Under the pieces are notes generated by a model. That model was not told the origin of the DNA, did no database searches, and saw only the letters and a list, made by a program, of their open reading frames with translations. A stretch of DNA of 64,000 bases, from the NCBI GenBank assembly GCA_030340625.1, contig JAOPHQ010005429.1, forward strand, positions 110,001 to 174,000, given 5' to 3'. Source of the stretch: Merluccius polli. Lineage: Eukaryota; Chordata; Actinopteri; Gadiformes; Merlucciidae. Made by a program: the position numbers and the translations under genes. Positions 48,461 to 60,666 of this stretch are shown here, piece by piece (positions within the stretch are counted from its first letter, which is position 1; each line of letters opens with the position of its first letter).

Positions 48461-50010
48461 ATCCAGGTCTAGGAATCTTCAGGCCTCACTGTTCTTGCAG
48501 GAATTTCCACATCTGCATTTCATACTCGTAGCCTGTTGTCAATCAAAGGTAGTCATAATATATGCTCTGAATCTGAGCTATTGCAAGAAACTTAAATGTA
48601 CTTTTGAAGTGTTTCAGAAGCTGTTCCTTGACCTTGATGGACTGAAGGCCAGTGCAAACGTAATGAGTCTCAAGAACAGTATTTTCCGAAAAGATTACGC
48701 TTGTTTCACAGCACTATCAGATTTTATGTATCTTTTATTTAACACCCATAGGCGGCTTACACTTACCCCAACATTTTACAGATGTTACATGTTTGGCACT
48801 GTAGTTTATAATTACTTTGCTGTGATGGCATTATTAAGTACTACTTCATTTTTTTCAAGATTGGAATATTGTGTGCTCAAATAGTGTTAGTTGCCTAACA
48901 ATTTTGTTGTAGAATTAATTAATTTCTCAAAACCTACATGAATAAAAACATGAAAAGTCTAAAAACTACTGAAGAAAATCTAACTGGCGCAACTTATCAA
49001 CTTAAACTTGTGTGCAGAATTATAGTAAGTACATAACATTTTAAAAATAATTTTAAATAATGTGGAAAATAATTGGAACAACTTAATTTTATGAGTAATC
49101 AACTTAAAAGATTGAGCCAATACATTTGTTTTTAGAGTGTATGTGATGAATAAAGTGCTTGAGTCTTAAATCTTTTGTCATTTTTGTTTTCTTTGTCAGC
49201 TTAATGCTTTCCAGCCCTGCTCCACATGGTCACTGCTACGCTACCAGTTATTTGGATGCATTGACCATCTTTCTACAGTTAGCCATGGCCAAACAGTTGA
49301 TAACCACAGCATGCGTTTCCTGTTTATTCATAATGACTAAATAACATGTGGAAATGATTGGATAAACACTAGCTGGCTAACAATTGCACACCACCATTTA
49401 TTGCCTGAGTGCAGTCAGTGTGTCGCACACTTTATACTATTGGCTCACAAGCCTTGTTAGAAGCAGGAACCAAACATCATATTTGACAGAGAGAGATAAT
49501 CAAAAACATTCAATTTGGACACAGCAACATTTTTAAAATGATTAATTCACAATCAAATATTTTCAAAAGTGAAAAGCAATGCTCTTATTCCGCACTTTTC
49601 TAAAAGCTCTGTGGATGTTTATTTTTATTTTTAATGATTCATCTACTTACAAATGTTATCAATAGGACTTTTAACACCAACAATGTTTCACCAAAAATGT
49701 TCATTTGGTTACCACCAACTAGGCCATCTCACTAGAGTTAAATGGCGCTCATCAAGTTGGATAGAGTGCATGCTCTCCCGTCTCCCCATTCTTAGCTTGC
49801 TAAAGTTCTCATGGCCCATCTCACCTTACGTTAACATTGCTTCCTAACCTTTCTTGTAGGCCTACGTTGGAATATTAAAACAGACTAAGAGTAAGATATT
49901 ATTGCGAATAAACGGGTAAACGTACTGTGTTAAAGTCGTGCAGAAAGTAGGTGTAATATGCTGTGTTGAGACGTGTCCCTGATGGAACCGGACATTAAGA
50001 GAACGTGTCA
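48461..50010. other. edn3 intron 2, central part; no exon seen
   Basis: The sequence is AT-rich and has no recognisable element borders. Plus-strand open frames here show no domain. Confidence 0.5.
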
Positions 50011-50011
50011 A

Positions 50012-50238
50012 GGGCAAGCCTGACAGATATCAAACCTGACTGATATCAAGCCTGACAGATATCAAGCCTGACAGATATAAAGCCTGGCAGATATCAAGCC
50101 TGACAGATATCAAGCCTGACAGATATAAAGCCTGGCAGATATCAAGCCTGACAGATATCAAGCCTGACAGATATAAAGCCTGGCAGATATCAAGCCTGAC
50201 AGATATCAAGCCTGACAGATATCAAGCTTGACCGATGT
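50012..50238. repeat. 16-bp minisatellite with 48-bp higher-order unit
   Basis: The basic unit is aagcctgacagatatc. Three variants (gacagatatc, gacagatata, ggcagatatc) recur as a 48-bp trimer three times, bordered by more diverged units. It lies about 420 bp downstream of edn3 exon 2, inside intron 2. Confidence 0.95.
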
Positions 50239-50659
50239 CACGAGTGAAATAGGAGTGAAAAGGAATTGGATTAATTTGTTGAAATGAGTTGGATCCCTTT
50301 GTACATTTTTCATGTAAGGTTGCTCATGAAATATGTGTAGGTCTATATTTCAGCATCTTGCTATGTTGCATTTATCAATGACCGTTTAAAATAACAATGA
50401 CCAATATTGTCACTGAAAGACACAGACTAATTATTTTAAGCACATAGGCTGGATTTTATTTTCATGTAGCCTAATTAATTAGATACTAGAATGAGTTTTT
50501 GGGCCTGGACTATTTTTGTAATATTGGCATGGGTTCATGGTCTCATCAGACGGGAGTTTGGCAGCAGAAATAACAGATCTTATCGTTTACCTTCAATCCA
50601 GGTGTATTTATGCCTACCCCTTAGGCAGTGTATGCTTCTTAATTGAAAACATTCCTTAC

Positions 50660-50867
50660 TCAGGAGTGTTGATCCAGATAATATCCAAGTGACAGTAGTA
50701 GACGCACTCCTTGTCCTTGTAGGAATAACACGTGCAGCGCTTAGGTCTTGACTTGGCCTCTGTGTGTGCTGGCAGAGCCGCGGCCCCCCGGGACCCCAGC
50801 ACGGCTCCCGGGGTCTCCCTGTGGTCTGGGGAGTCCTCCGCTCGCATATCGGACTCCATCGACAGCC
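50660..50867 (-). CDS. edn3: edn3 exon 2: propeptide and mature endothelin-3
   Basis: The exon (208 bp) follows acceptor ttctcctgaag and ends cctga/gtaagg. After a short propeptide it encodes SRPKR, a furin-type site, then the 21-residue endothelin: CTCYSYKDKECVYYCH, followed by LDIIW. Cysteines at 1, 3, 11 and 15 pair as 1-15 and 3-11 in known endothelins. The YKDKECVYYC core is that of endothelin-3 (human CTCFTYKDKECVYYC), not ET-1 or ET-2. Trp21-Ile22 is the converting-enzyme cleavage site. The secreted peptide signals through endothelin receptors, and in vertebrates ET-3/EDNRB acts on neural-crest-derived pigment cells and enteric neurons. Teleosts often have edn3a and edn3b; I cannot say which this is. 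Confidence 0.95.
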
Positions 50868-51006
50868 CTTCAGGAGAAATGTGTGTCAAGACAAAAAGAC
50901 AAAACATTTTTTTGGATTAGGGGATATAAACTAATGAATGCAACAAAAAAAAGGAAAGAAAAATAAGTAGCCTATTTTCTATTTTAATAGAGACAGCATA
51001 GCCTAC

Positions 51007-51073
51007 CTTGTAAGACAATTAATGTCAGTCCTGTGATAAACACCAGCCGGGTGTCAATTGATATCCTTGCCAT
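51007..51073 (-). CDS. edn3: edn3 exon 1: signal peptide
   Basis: The start codon is at 51073-51071 and the donor is ttacaag/gtaggc (last exon base 51007). The 22 codons read MARISIDTRL then VFITGLTLIVLQ, a short polar N-region and hydrophobic core typical of a secretory signal, and one base is carried to exon 2 (Gly). The ATG is the first in a frame that connects to exon 2. The 5' UTR extends upstream; no definite TATA box was identified. Confidence 0.82.
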
Positions 51074-51515
51074 ATCAGCAATTTTCCAAATTTCCCAAAA
51101 ATTATGAAGATGCAACACACATTTTAATCTCCAGTGTAGGCATTGGAAACGTCTTCGTTGTTTGGAGATGTTTAGAGAAGAACCAAAAAAAAAATCAATC
51201 AATTTGCTCCAGGTCCATTATAATTCCTGGATAGACGGATTTATTTCGCACAATAGACTATTAGGCCTATTTCATTTATAGTGCCTCTCATAAATCACAA
51301 CGTTGAGTGAAACAACCTCTATGAATATATCCTTAACCTGTAATTCCTGTTTAGTAGGCCTATTAGTTGTTGTTTTAGCCTATTAAAAAAAAAGAGTTAA
51401 TTAGCAACGGTGCGTTATCTCTATAGTCCACTTCATCGCTTTAACAGAGTGTGTGAGCAGCAGCGAGTGCAGCGAGACTTGACTCAACTCTTCCCCCTTT
51501 CAAAGTGCCATGCTT

Positions 51516-51633
51516 TCTAGATCCAAGTATCCGAGCGTACGATGGGCGGGGCCTCGCGCTCCTTCCGATCCACCGATTGGTCGGCGGCGGAGCGAGGCAC
51601 CGCCCATCGTACGCTCGGACCCTTGGATCTAGA
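51516..51633. promoter_or_regulatory. long inverted repeat with GC boxes and CCAAT box upstream of edn3
   Basis: Left arm 51516-51562 and right arm 51589-51633 are almost perfect complements (tctagatccaagtatccgag, then cgtacgatgggcgggg on the left). The loop of about 26 bp contains gattgg. GGGCGGGGC lies in the left arm. It sits about 440 bp upstream of the edn3 start codon. It may be promoter sequence, a foldback transposon, or both. Confidence 0.55.
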
Positions 51634-51879
51634 GACTTATGATAGGCCTACCTTCACAGCGGCAACAACAGAAGACGAGAAGAGAGGTGCTGCTGGCGAC
51701 GAGGCGGGACACGCCCCCCACCTGTCGTGCGGGATGTCTAATCCTATTTGTGTGGCATTTGTTTACCTGGCTAGTTGTGGCGGTTATGCCTTTTACGTCC
51801 ATGGTGGTTAGGCAACCCTGAAATAATTACAACCGTAAAACAAGGCACGCAAGGCCATGAAAGATTGAGCACATGCATG

Positions 51880-52593
51880 CAGGGCCGTACGCAGGTTTTT
51901 ATTTTTTTTATTTTTTAGAAATACCGAGATCGGGGGCATACCCCCCCCCCCCCCCCCCCCCCCCCCCCAAAAAAAAAGAAGAAAAAAAGTGGTGATTTCC
52001 CTGATCTAAATATGTGAGGCTTAAGACGTTTGGAGAGCAAACATTTGGATAGCAATTGCTTTAAAACCATATCAATGGGCAGCAGCATAAAAGATCTGTC
52101 AAGTGGTAATACCATACCTGCCAACATTAGGCTGTGAAAAAGAGGAAGACTTTCTGGGGTATCGCCAAATGGCCTATACCGTCCCTCAACACCCCTGCTG
52201 CCATATAACCCTACACCACAGATTAATAGAATAAGTACAAGGATGTGAAAGTAAAATGAATTGTAATTCATAGCTCACGGTAAACTTAAAAAATATATAA
52301 AGGACCTGTAGCGTTGTCCATTTTCAGCAGCGGAGCTGAGCGGAGCAGAGGGAGCGCAGTGACGAGTGACGCACGTCAGCAGGCGTTGTTTGTGCATGCT
52401 GACCTCTGCCTCCGGGTTGGGTTGCCAAGTACCACAACACATATCCCACACAGAAACTGAGAAACACCCAAGAGGCTAAAATGATCACAAAACATCTGAA
52501 AATGAATGCTGACAATGTTTAATTTAAGTGTTCAAGTAAAGGGAAATGCACACTACAGACACCATTGAAATGTAACCATGACCAAAAATGGGA

Positions 52594-52635
<42 letters not shown>

Positions 52636-54030
52636 CTGCTCTTACTATGATCTCCATCACCTTCTCTCTTTATTTTTCTCTCAGTCTCCTCATCTTGTCC
52701 CGTATCTCTTCCTTTCCCAAAGCTGAGATTTGATTGATGGAGTCTTTTCATTTTCCTCTCTGTCTCAGTGAAGAAAGTAAACAGGGTCAATTGATGTATA
52801 TGTAAATGTTACCGGCCTCTGCTAGGATAATCTTGCAATGAAAATAAAAAAATATAGGGGTACCTCATTTTAACATGAATTTCAATCCTTTACACAAACT
52901 GAATTGAAAGGAAAAGCATTTTGTTTAAAGTCCATTGCTAGCTATAGTTAATTCACTCAAGTGAAACTAACAAGCTGGCATCATGATGGATGGCCACTGT
53001 GTAACGGCGTGCGACTGCACTGGTTTGTCAGATGATGTCTGGGGATGACATTGAACTACAAGCAGTCCACTAGTAAAATTGTCTAGTTACCTGTATCACG
53101 CTTCGCATGGATTCAGTTGTTGCCTGCCGTTGATCCTGGCGCTGCCTCAAGTTGTCTCATCCACTTCACCACCCATCCACACACACACAAGCAAGGTGAT
53201 CAGATGCGCAAGTCGTAATCTTGGCGTTTTACAATATGTTTTACCAAAGTAAAGTTATTTTTAGGCAGTTATTTCACAACTTTTATTGTATACACCTCGG
53301 AAAGCAAATACAGAGGTCCAGACCTTGTAACCTCTTAAATGGCACGACAGTACTACAAACCCATTTTCAGGCCTGCAGTAGTCTGGCACAGGTGGTCTGA
53401 AACAGATCAGATTAGGACTGAACTGAGCATTACAAATCTGGACAAACTCATGATGGGATACCTGTCAGGTTGAATATACGGCATTACCTGTCCCAGATTG
53501 ACACATTGTTTCATATCAACATTTCTGCAAACAGAAGAAAAAGACAGGAAGAAACAACTCACAGTATAATAAACCATGGAATACAAAATTGTTTGTCAGA
53601 CAACAGTTAACAGTACTAGTATAACAGTACTAGTCTAAAGCACATGCCAGCCTGCAAACTCAAACACCGAAACCAGAGCAGCTGATGAGACAAAATACTT
53701 ACTTAACTTGAGGTTAGATAACATAAGAAGAAATATGTAAAGAGGCCAAAAATGACTGGCGATTTCCCTTAAAATGAGAACTAAAAGTTATGTAGAGGTC
53801 TTTCATGTAAGCATATATCAGCAGTGACCTTTAAATACGTTTCCTTTAGACATGAGGAAACCCTGACATTAGCTCTTTATTCTGGCTTCTTTGTTGATGC
53901 TGTGCACAGCAGACATCTACTTGTGAGGCCATGAAGGTTCTCATTTTTCTTCCTGGTCTAAAAGCTGTAAAAAAGGTGGTAAAGGTTATCCCCCTCAGCC
54001 ATCTTTCCCCTGAAAGTGGAATCCTCCCTC
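51880..54030. other. edn3-ttll9 intergenic; transposon debris and simple repeats
   Basis: A cagggccgtacgcagg segment followed by a C run (about 51940-51968) resembles one end of a hAT-type element. (TG)n lies at about 52596-52630. No exon was recognised between 52000 and 54030. Confidence 0.5.
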
Positions 54031-54034
54031 AGAT

Positions 54035-54224
54035 GTGGCGCCACAGCACCCCAAACCCGGTGGCTCAACCTGCTGGTGTGCTAACCATGTAGGCAATATG
54101 CTTTGTAGCAACTTAGGTTCAATTCCCACAATGTGGTCCTATATTGCATGTCATTCCCGATCTTCTTCAACCCAGTTTCCTGTCTCTTTTCACTGTCCTG
54201 TTCATAAAGGCACAAAAACACCTT

Positions 54225-54288
<64 letters not shown>
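54035..54288 (+). repeat. SINE-like repeat with (TA)n tail
   Basis: The sequence gtgctaaccatgtaggcaat, then ggttcaattcccacaatgtgg (B-box-like) and ccactgtcctgttcataaag, gcacaaaaacacc is followed by a TA tract (54231-54288). I recall this as a common fish repeat; the head looks tRNA-derived. Confidence 0.65.
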
Positions 54289-54292
<4 letters not shown>

Positions 54293-56490
54293 ATTTCCTG
54301 GTTCAGGCTTATCAGGGGCTGATGAGCATTACCCACTGAAACCAATGGATGACCCTGCATTGCTACGGTGTGTTCTCATAGCGAATGGCGCCATTGTAAT
54401 TCACCCAAAACCCACACGGAGTTGAGGCCAGCGCTCAGGGACTTCCGAATCAAACAGGACAATGTTGATCGGCTGCTCCAATGGAATTCAAATGATGTAT
54501 ACTATCCATTTCACACGGTGTCTTGAATGGGAGAAAACCAGTTCCAAGACAATTGGTACCACAGTGGGTGTATTTCTTACTGACACAAACACACAAGTGG
54601 TAAACCAACAGTGTGCTGTTGCTGCGATAGGTAAAACAATTCTGTTGGAGATATTCTCTGAGGATTTGGCTGCCAAACCCAAAAAGCCAATGAATGCATG
54701 GATTGATGGACACAAATTGAAGACATGTGCCTGGCTGAGTAAAGAGTGGCTGCACTAGTGCTCCCCATGCAATGCTTATCTAACGTTGAGGAATGAGAGT
54801 CTGTAGAGGTGAGTGGAGGCCACAGGGGAGTAGAGAGAAGTATTGTTGTCCTTAGAAAGACACCGAACCTTAGCCCGCATTTGGACTATATAGGCTATTT
54901 GAACTTATAGAATCACATTCTCAATAATTGGCAATTATTCGCATTTTCAGAAACGGATCTGATCACGAATGGAATGTGTTATTGACATCTTCTTGGCTTT
55001 AAAATATCAGATGGATCACAGGTTGACTGCACATGGCATCATGTAACACATGTTTCAAATAGTTTCAGTGGAAATGATTGAAGTTAGGGATGATTAAAGA
55101 AGGAGACAGATTTCCCTGACATAATTTCATAATATACCTATTGGGGTTGATAATGTGGATGGAAGCGCGGTGCCAGCTTGCCTTAAACGCAGGCTCTAAA
55201 GGCTGTCTCTTAAAAAAACACACAAAAAAAGCCCATGAATTACTTTTGATTTGGAAATAATGGCCTATGTCCAATCCTACTGCATCATAATTCTAATTAT
55301 AATAAATCTATTCTGTATCGTGTGTCAGAAATTCCGGTTATATTTTGAGACAATGTTTTCTTTAATACAGCATGACAATTGATGGTGTTCTCTGTGTTTA
55401 TTAGTCATTGGATGCTTGACCAAGAATAACGCTACATTTCCTAAGTGATTTCAATTAGGATAAGCTAGTGAGCAGACAAGGATTTTGTTGCAGGGGTTCA
55501 ATGGAGGACTTGAGCTCAGATTGTTGCTGCATCACACAGTCTCTCTCGCTGGTTTCCAGACCAGACCCTTTGTTCTGCAGTGACTGTGAAAGTTTATAAT
55601 ACCTATATCCTTTCAGATTCATAAGCTTGGTTAACACCCAAAACTAAGTTCATAAACCTTTTCAACTCTTGTCTGTTTAAATTATTTATTCAAAAGGCTA
55701 TAAAATGCCATGTTTTACTAGTCGTGGGTGGCTCAGAGAACCAGGTAGTTAGGTAGTGTGATTGTTTACTTAGCTTTGCTTTGGAATCTGGCATTGGATT
55801 AGCCTATCTGTGTAGCACCTAGACAAATAACAGCGTGCTAATGCTATGAGTTTGTTGATGGAGAAAGATAAGACTTGGGTTTTCTTGAAAAATAAATTCC
55901 AAATTTGATGTGATCTAAATTTGCTTGATTTAAAGATAACCCATTGATGGGGATTTCATAAATAGGCAATGCAAATATATAGTTGGAAACGTTAGTTAGA
56001 AATAGTATACAACATACAAACCAGAATACAGCCTTGTCTATTCTGTAAATAAATGAATACTTCATTCATGTTTAACATCTGTGCAGTTCATTTGCACCAG
56101 GCTGGCTATAGGGTCAGTCTGCCTGAGGACATTCCTGATGGCGAGTTTATGTTGCCATCAAGTGGTGCCAAGACGCACAGACCGGAATTAAACATTGAAG
56201 TCTTGGGAGTTTTCTTTTTTTTTTTTAATACATTATAAATGCCAGACAAAACTTTTTTAAAATTTTATATGATAAAAATGAAAACAAATAAAAAATAATA
56301 ATCCCTAATATTTTGAAAAACGGAACAGACATTTGTTGCTACTTCTCGGGCATACCAAAGTAACTTAAGAACGAATATATCCACAAAAATAACTGCAAAT
56401 ATTATATCGCATTTGAAAAAAGGTGCATGAATATACCTCAGATACTCAGATACCGACTTCCCACGTGGTCGCGTCTGAAACGCCCATGCG
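54289..56490. other. intergenic upstream of ttll9; no gene recognised
   Basis: An open frame of 98 codons (54462-54758, plus strand) shows no known domain and no exon borders. The rest is AT-rich with no element borders. Confidence 0.5.
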
Positions 56491-56497
56491 TTACGTC

Positions 56498-56511
56498 GTT
56501 ACCATGACAAC
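56498..56511 (+). promoter_or_regulatory. RFX X-box in ttll9 promoter
   Basis: GTTACCATGACAAC is an imperfect palindrome of the X-box form GTNRCC-N(0-3)-RGYAAC, one mismatch from consensus. It lies 83 bp upstream of the ttll9 ATG. RFX factors bind such sites to drive ciliary genes, and TTLL9 acts on axonemal tubulin. Confidence 0.7.
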
Positions 56512-56593
56512 GAATGTTGATCAAACCGGGTTGAGGCGGCGTGATGTTAACTGCACGCCCTGGTGAGCAGAATCGCTATCCCAGGCAGTAAAC

Positions 56594-56874
56594 ATGGCCA
56601 AGATTAAGGTGAATAACAACATACGTAGCTCAAGTCCTGGCATGCTTCAGTCACGTTCATGTAATCCTAACCAATAATAATAATAATAATACGCTTGGTG
56701 AGTTATATAGCCTTCTTATGTAAGCTGATACGTGCTTGGCTGCACATCAAACACGTGTGTTACCCCCATTTTGCCTCCGCAGACCCCTGGATACAAATGT
56801 TTATACGGTTATCATAAAAAAGGCGAGCGGTAAGTACTTCAGTACCTCGGTGTGCATTACGATTTACAACCACA

Positions 56875-56923
<49 letters not shown>

Positions 56924-59398
56924 TGCTATCTGAAGCTCAGCCCTGCTCTAGGGAGGAGCGGACCTGTGTCACCTACAAATGCGGCCTTATCAACACAATA
57001 CAGGACGTCCTGCGCCAACGGCCGGGTTGGATTGAAGTCAAGGAGTAAGTGTTTAAAAAAGAACCGATCAAACACCACACAAAAGTAAACTTTTTGTCAC
57101 CGTTTGACCCTGAACCTTGAACCTTGTGTTGAACGCACAGTGATGGAGAGTGGGACTTCAACTGGTGTGACGTGGCTTGGCTGAGGGAGAACTTTGATCA
57201 CTCTTACATGGAGGAGCATGTGAGGATATGTCACTTCCGCAACCATTACGAGGTGGGTCAGGTCCTTCATGTAATCACCATTTCATTATTTTAGATGCAT
57301 GTCATTGATACATAGGGGTAGCAGGCGTCTTGCTCACAGGTAGGCGTGTGGCGTTGGGGTTCAAACCCAGAACCTTTCGACTGGGAGTCAAACACAGACT
57401 AGTCTATCTTGCCCATATGTAATAATAATTATAATTATAATTATAATAATACCAATCGGAGATACCGATGTATGAAACATGACAAATAATGGCACCAGTT
57501 GATCGCTTTCCATTAAATTGGTTGCTTGATGTTCAGCTGACACGCAAGAACTTCATGGTGAAGAACCTGAAAAGGTATCGCAAAAACCTCGAAAGAGAGG
57601 TGGGCCGGATGGAGGCGGCCAAGTGTGACTTCTTCCCCCGGACCTTTGAGCTGCCAAGCGAGTATCACCTCTTTGTGGAGGAGTTCAAACGCAGCCCTGG
57701 CAGCACCTGGATCATGAAGCCGGTGAGCTGCAGCAGACCCTTGTGCTTCACACTGCTCTGTTTTTCTCTCATACAGTAGAACAGCATTAATATATATATA
57801 TGATGTACACGTATATTTGCTAATTGCATTTGGAGTTGGTTCTGCTGTTGAAGGGACATTGCTCTGATATGTTTGTTTTAAAGGTAGCAAGATCTCAAGG
57901 AAAAGGGATCTTTCTATTCCGGAAACTAAAAGACATCATGGATTGGAAAAAGGTAATGCAATTGCCATTTGCCACCAGAAAACCATTCAAAAAGGAACTA
58001 TGTTTAAGTCTGAAAACATCAATGTGTTGCTGTAGGATGGCACCCGCACAGAGGAACAGAAGAACGACGTGCAAGTGGAGAGCTACGTGGCTCAACGCTA
58101 TATAGAGAACCCGTACCTCATAAGCGGTAATCAATCATATCAACAAATATAAAGAAACACAAATTATAACAAAGAAATTCTAAACTTTTCACAAATATTC
58201 ACAAGGAGCAGGTAAGAAAATGAATAATTCCATGAATATCAAATAACAACAGAGGAAGCGATCAAACACAAATCTACAGCCCACTGTGTGAGCGTACACA
58301 TAGCTATCCCACAGCTCCAATCAATCACCTCATCTGTCATTGCGTCTATCATGATATCTGTCATCGCATCTCTCAGCATCTTCCCAGTTCTGCATATTTT
58401 GCTCAAGATGTTTTCTCTCCTGCAGGCAGGAAGTTTGATCTGAGGGTCTACGTGATGGTGACATCAGTGAGTATGGCGCTTTGGAAAACACAATAAATCA
58501 TGCCCGTCTTACGTCCCCCCCCCCCCCCCCCCCCCCCGGCTAAACCACGTCTGTGCTGTGTTTTCCAGTACATTCCATTGAAAGCCTGGCTGTATCGAGA
58601 TGGCTTTGCGCGGTTCTCCAGCACACGGTTCTCTCTGAGCAGCATCGACGATCAGTGTATCCACTTCTCACGCTCTTTTAGTTGGGGAACAAGCGGTGCT
58701 TTGAGCTTACAGACCCGCCGCCGCCTGCCGCTGCTGGCTTTTAACAACAGTGAACATCAATGCCCACTCTGTGGTTTTTTTTCTGAAATATTTAGGAAAG
58801 AAAATGATTTTGGTTTGAACTGGTTCTTTTTAGCCTTTGTTTCTAGAAGAATGTCTTTCATCTCGGTCCACAGCGAAGACGTAATGATACCGTCATATTT
58901 GTATGAATTCTCCTTAATGCATCTCCCCAGATGTGCATCTCACTAATGTAGCCGTTCAAAAGACAGCACCTGACTATGACCCTGAAAAGGTGAGAAATTC
59001 ATGACTGCAATGCATGATAGGTAATCATTTGTGTGTATATGTATATTGTGTGTTCTTTGGTGTATTTTTGCTGGAGCTTAATTCCAATGTCCAACCATCT
59101 TGTCATGGTGGTGGTAGGGCTGTAAGTGGCAGATGCAGCAGCTTCGCAGATACCTGACTGCCAAGCACGGCCGAGAGACAGTGGAGACCCTATTCAAGGA
59201 GATAGACAACATCTTCATCCGCAGCCTGCAGAGTGTACAGAAGGTCATCATTAATGACAAGCACTGCTTTGAACTCTACGGATACGATATCCTACTGGAC
59301 GACAGCCTGAAACCGTAAGAGAGCTCTCTCTCTCTCCCCCTCCCCCTCTCCCACTTTCGCTCTCTCTCTCTCTCTCTCTCTCTCCCCCTCTCCCACTT

Positions 59399-59479
<81 letters not shown>

Positions 59480-60666
59480 CACACACACAACAACATCCCA
59501 TAGTGTGTGCAATAATTCTGTTGTAACATTATATGTGTCATGTTGTATATACCCTAATAACAAATATATCATTAAATGGACTTGGCCTTTTTGGAGCATA
59601 TGGCAGACGCTTTTGTCCAAAGTGACTTACAATAAGTAAATTTGTTCACCTGAAGATTAAATCCCAAAAGTCTACTTTATCTCACAATGTCTAAGGAACA
59701 AAGTCCTGTGTTTGTCCTAACATGTCTCCATAGGTGGCTAATTGAGGTGAATGCCTCCCCGTCGCTCACAGCCAGCAGTCAGGAGGATTATGAAATGAAG
59801 TGTCGGCTGCTGGAAGACACGCTCCACATAGTGGACATGGAGGGAAGGTACGGGAGAAAGGCTTCAAGACTACTACAGACATCATGTCCTGGAATAGCTT
59901 ACATGTCAATTCCAGTCATGTCAATTGTATTTGTATAGCCGTCATGTCATTTAAATTAACCTTACATCCATCCATCTTCTAAACCACGTGTTGCCGGTGA
60001 CCCCTGTCATCTCTGCTTCAGCAGCCCAGTCGTAGATCTCTGGCCCTAGGCTTGCTGACACGTGTACAAGGACGAATGGGCTAGCTAGTGTTAAAGGGCA
60101 ACCATCACACTATGGGTTGTAGGGGTAAAATCAGTGCTAAACTCGGTAGACAAACAACAGGTTCACACTTATCTCAATCTCAGGGTCTCTCATCCCTGAG
60201 AAAGCCCTCTAGTCGGAGACTGACACTCTTATTATGGAGCATGGGCCAGAAGCACCAGTCTATGTCCTGATGAGCTGTGTCTGTGTACCATCAGGCTGAC
60301 ATGCAGGGAGAAGAGAGTGGGCGGCTTTGACCTCATGTGGAATGATGGGCCCGTCTATACAGAGGACGCCAACCCGGAGACGCTTAGCAGCTCCTGTTTC
60401 ACTGCCAACACCCACTTAGGTAATGAAAAAGCTGATTAACTTGTCGTTCTTTAAGTCTAAATTATTGATGCCCCTTATGAGCTGACTTGTAAAATATTTA
60501 AACGTGGACTATGATTTCAGTGGGGTTTTTATTTTAGCTAATCATGCGTGCTGACAAGCTCCTAATACAGCATGTATTGTGTTGCTATGTTTCAGGGTGT
60601 GTGAATGACAGGAAGCGGCAGCTACGGCAGATTTTAAAGCCATTTCCTGGTCAGAAGAGGATATGA
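56594..60666 (+). CDS. ttll9: ttll9, tubulin polyglutamylase-like TTLL9 (14 exons, 435 aa)
   Basis: Coding exons: 56594-56608, 56783-56829, 56952-57044, 57141-57252, 57537-57722, 57884-57952, 58036-58126, 58426-58466, 58569-58656, 58931-58989, 59118-59314, 59734-59847, 60295-60419, 60596-60666. All have GT-AG borders and compatible phases; total 1308 nt including stop. The length fits human TTLL9 (about 439), and blocks such as EGEWDF-like DGEWDFNWCD, NHYELTRKN and DLMWNDGPV match it. The TTL/ATP-grasp fold shows IMKPVARSQGKGIFLF (149-163, nucleotide binding), DLRVYV (209-214), GYD (Asp324) and IEVNASPSLT (Glu337, Asn339, metal/ATP). TTLL9 adds or extends glutamate chains on axonemal tubulin in cilia and flagella. 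The start has A at -3 and G at +4. No lesion was found. Confidence 0.95.
57310..57400 (+). repeat. tRNA-like SINE fragment in ttll9 intron 4
   Basis: ggcgttggggttcaaacccagaacc contains a B box (ggttcaaaccc) with tRNA-like surroundings. It is short and truncated. Confidence 0.5.
59320..59645. repeat. (CT)n tract and reversed SINE tail in ttll9 intron 11
   Basis: About 150 bp of CT-rich repeat (59320-59478) lies directly after the exon 11 donor. At about 59585-59640, cagacgcttttgtccaaagtgacttacaataag is the reverse complement of the SINE tail seen at 34.2 and 38.0 kb. Confidence 0.9.

Noticed and set aside
51542..51811. Plus-strand open frame of 89 codons upstream of edn3
   Set aside because: It begins inside the long inverted repeat and shows no domain; more likely promoter-proximal GC-rich DNA.
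54462..54758. Plus-strand open frame of 98 codons
   Set aside because: No recognisable family, exon borders or neighbours; treated as chance, possibly transposon debris.
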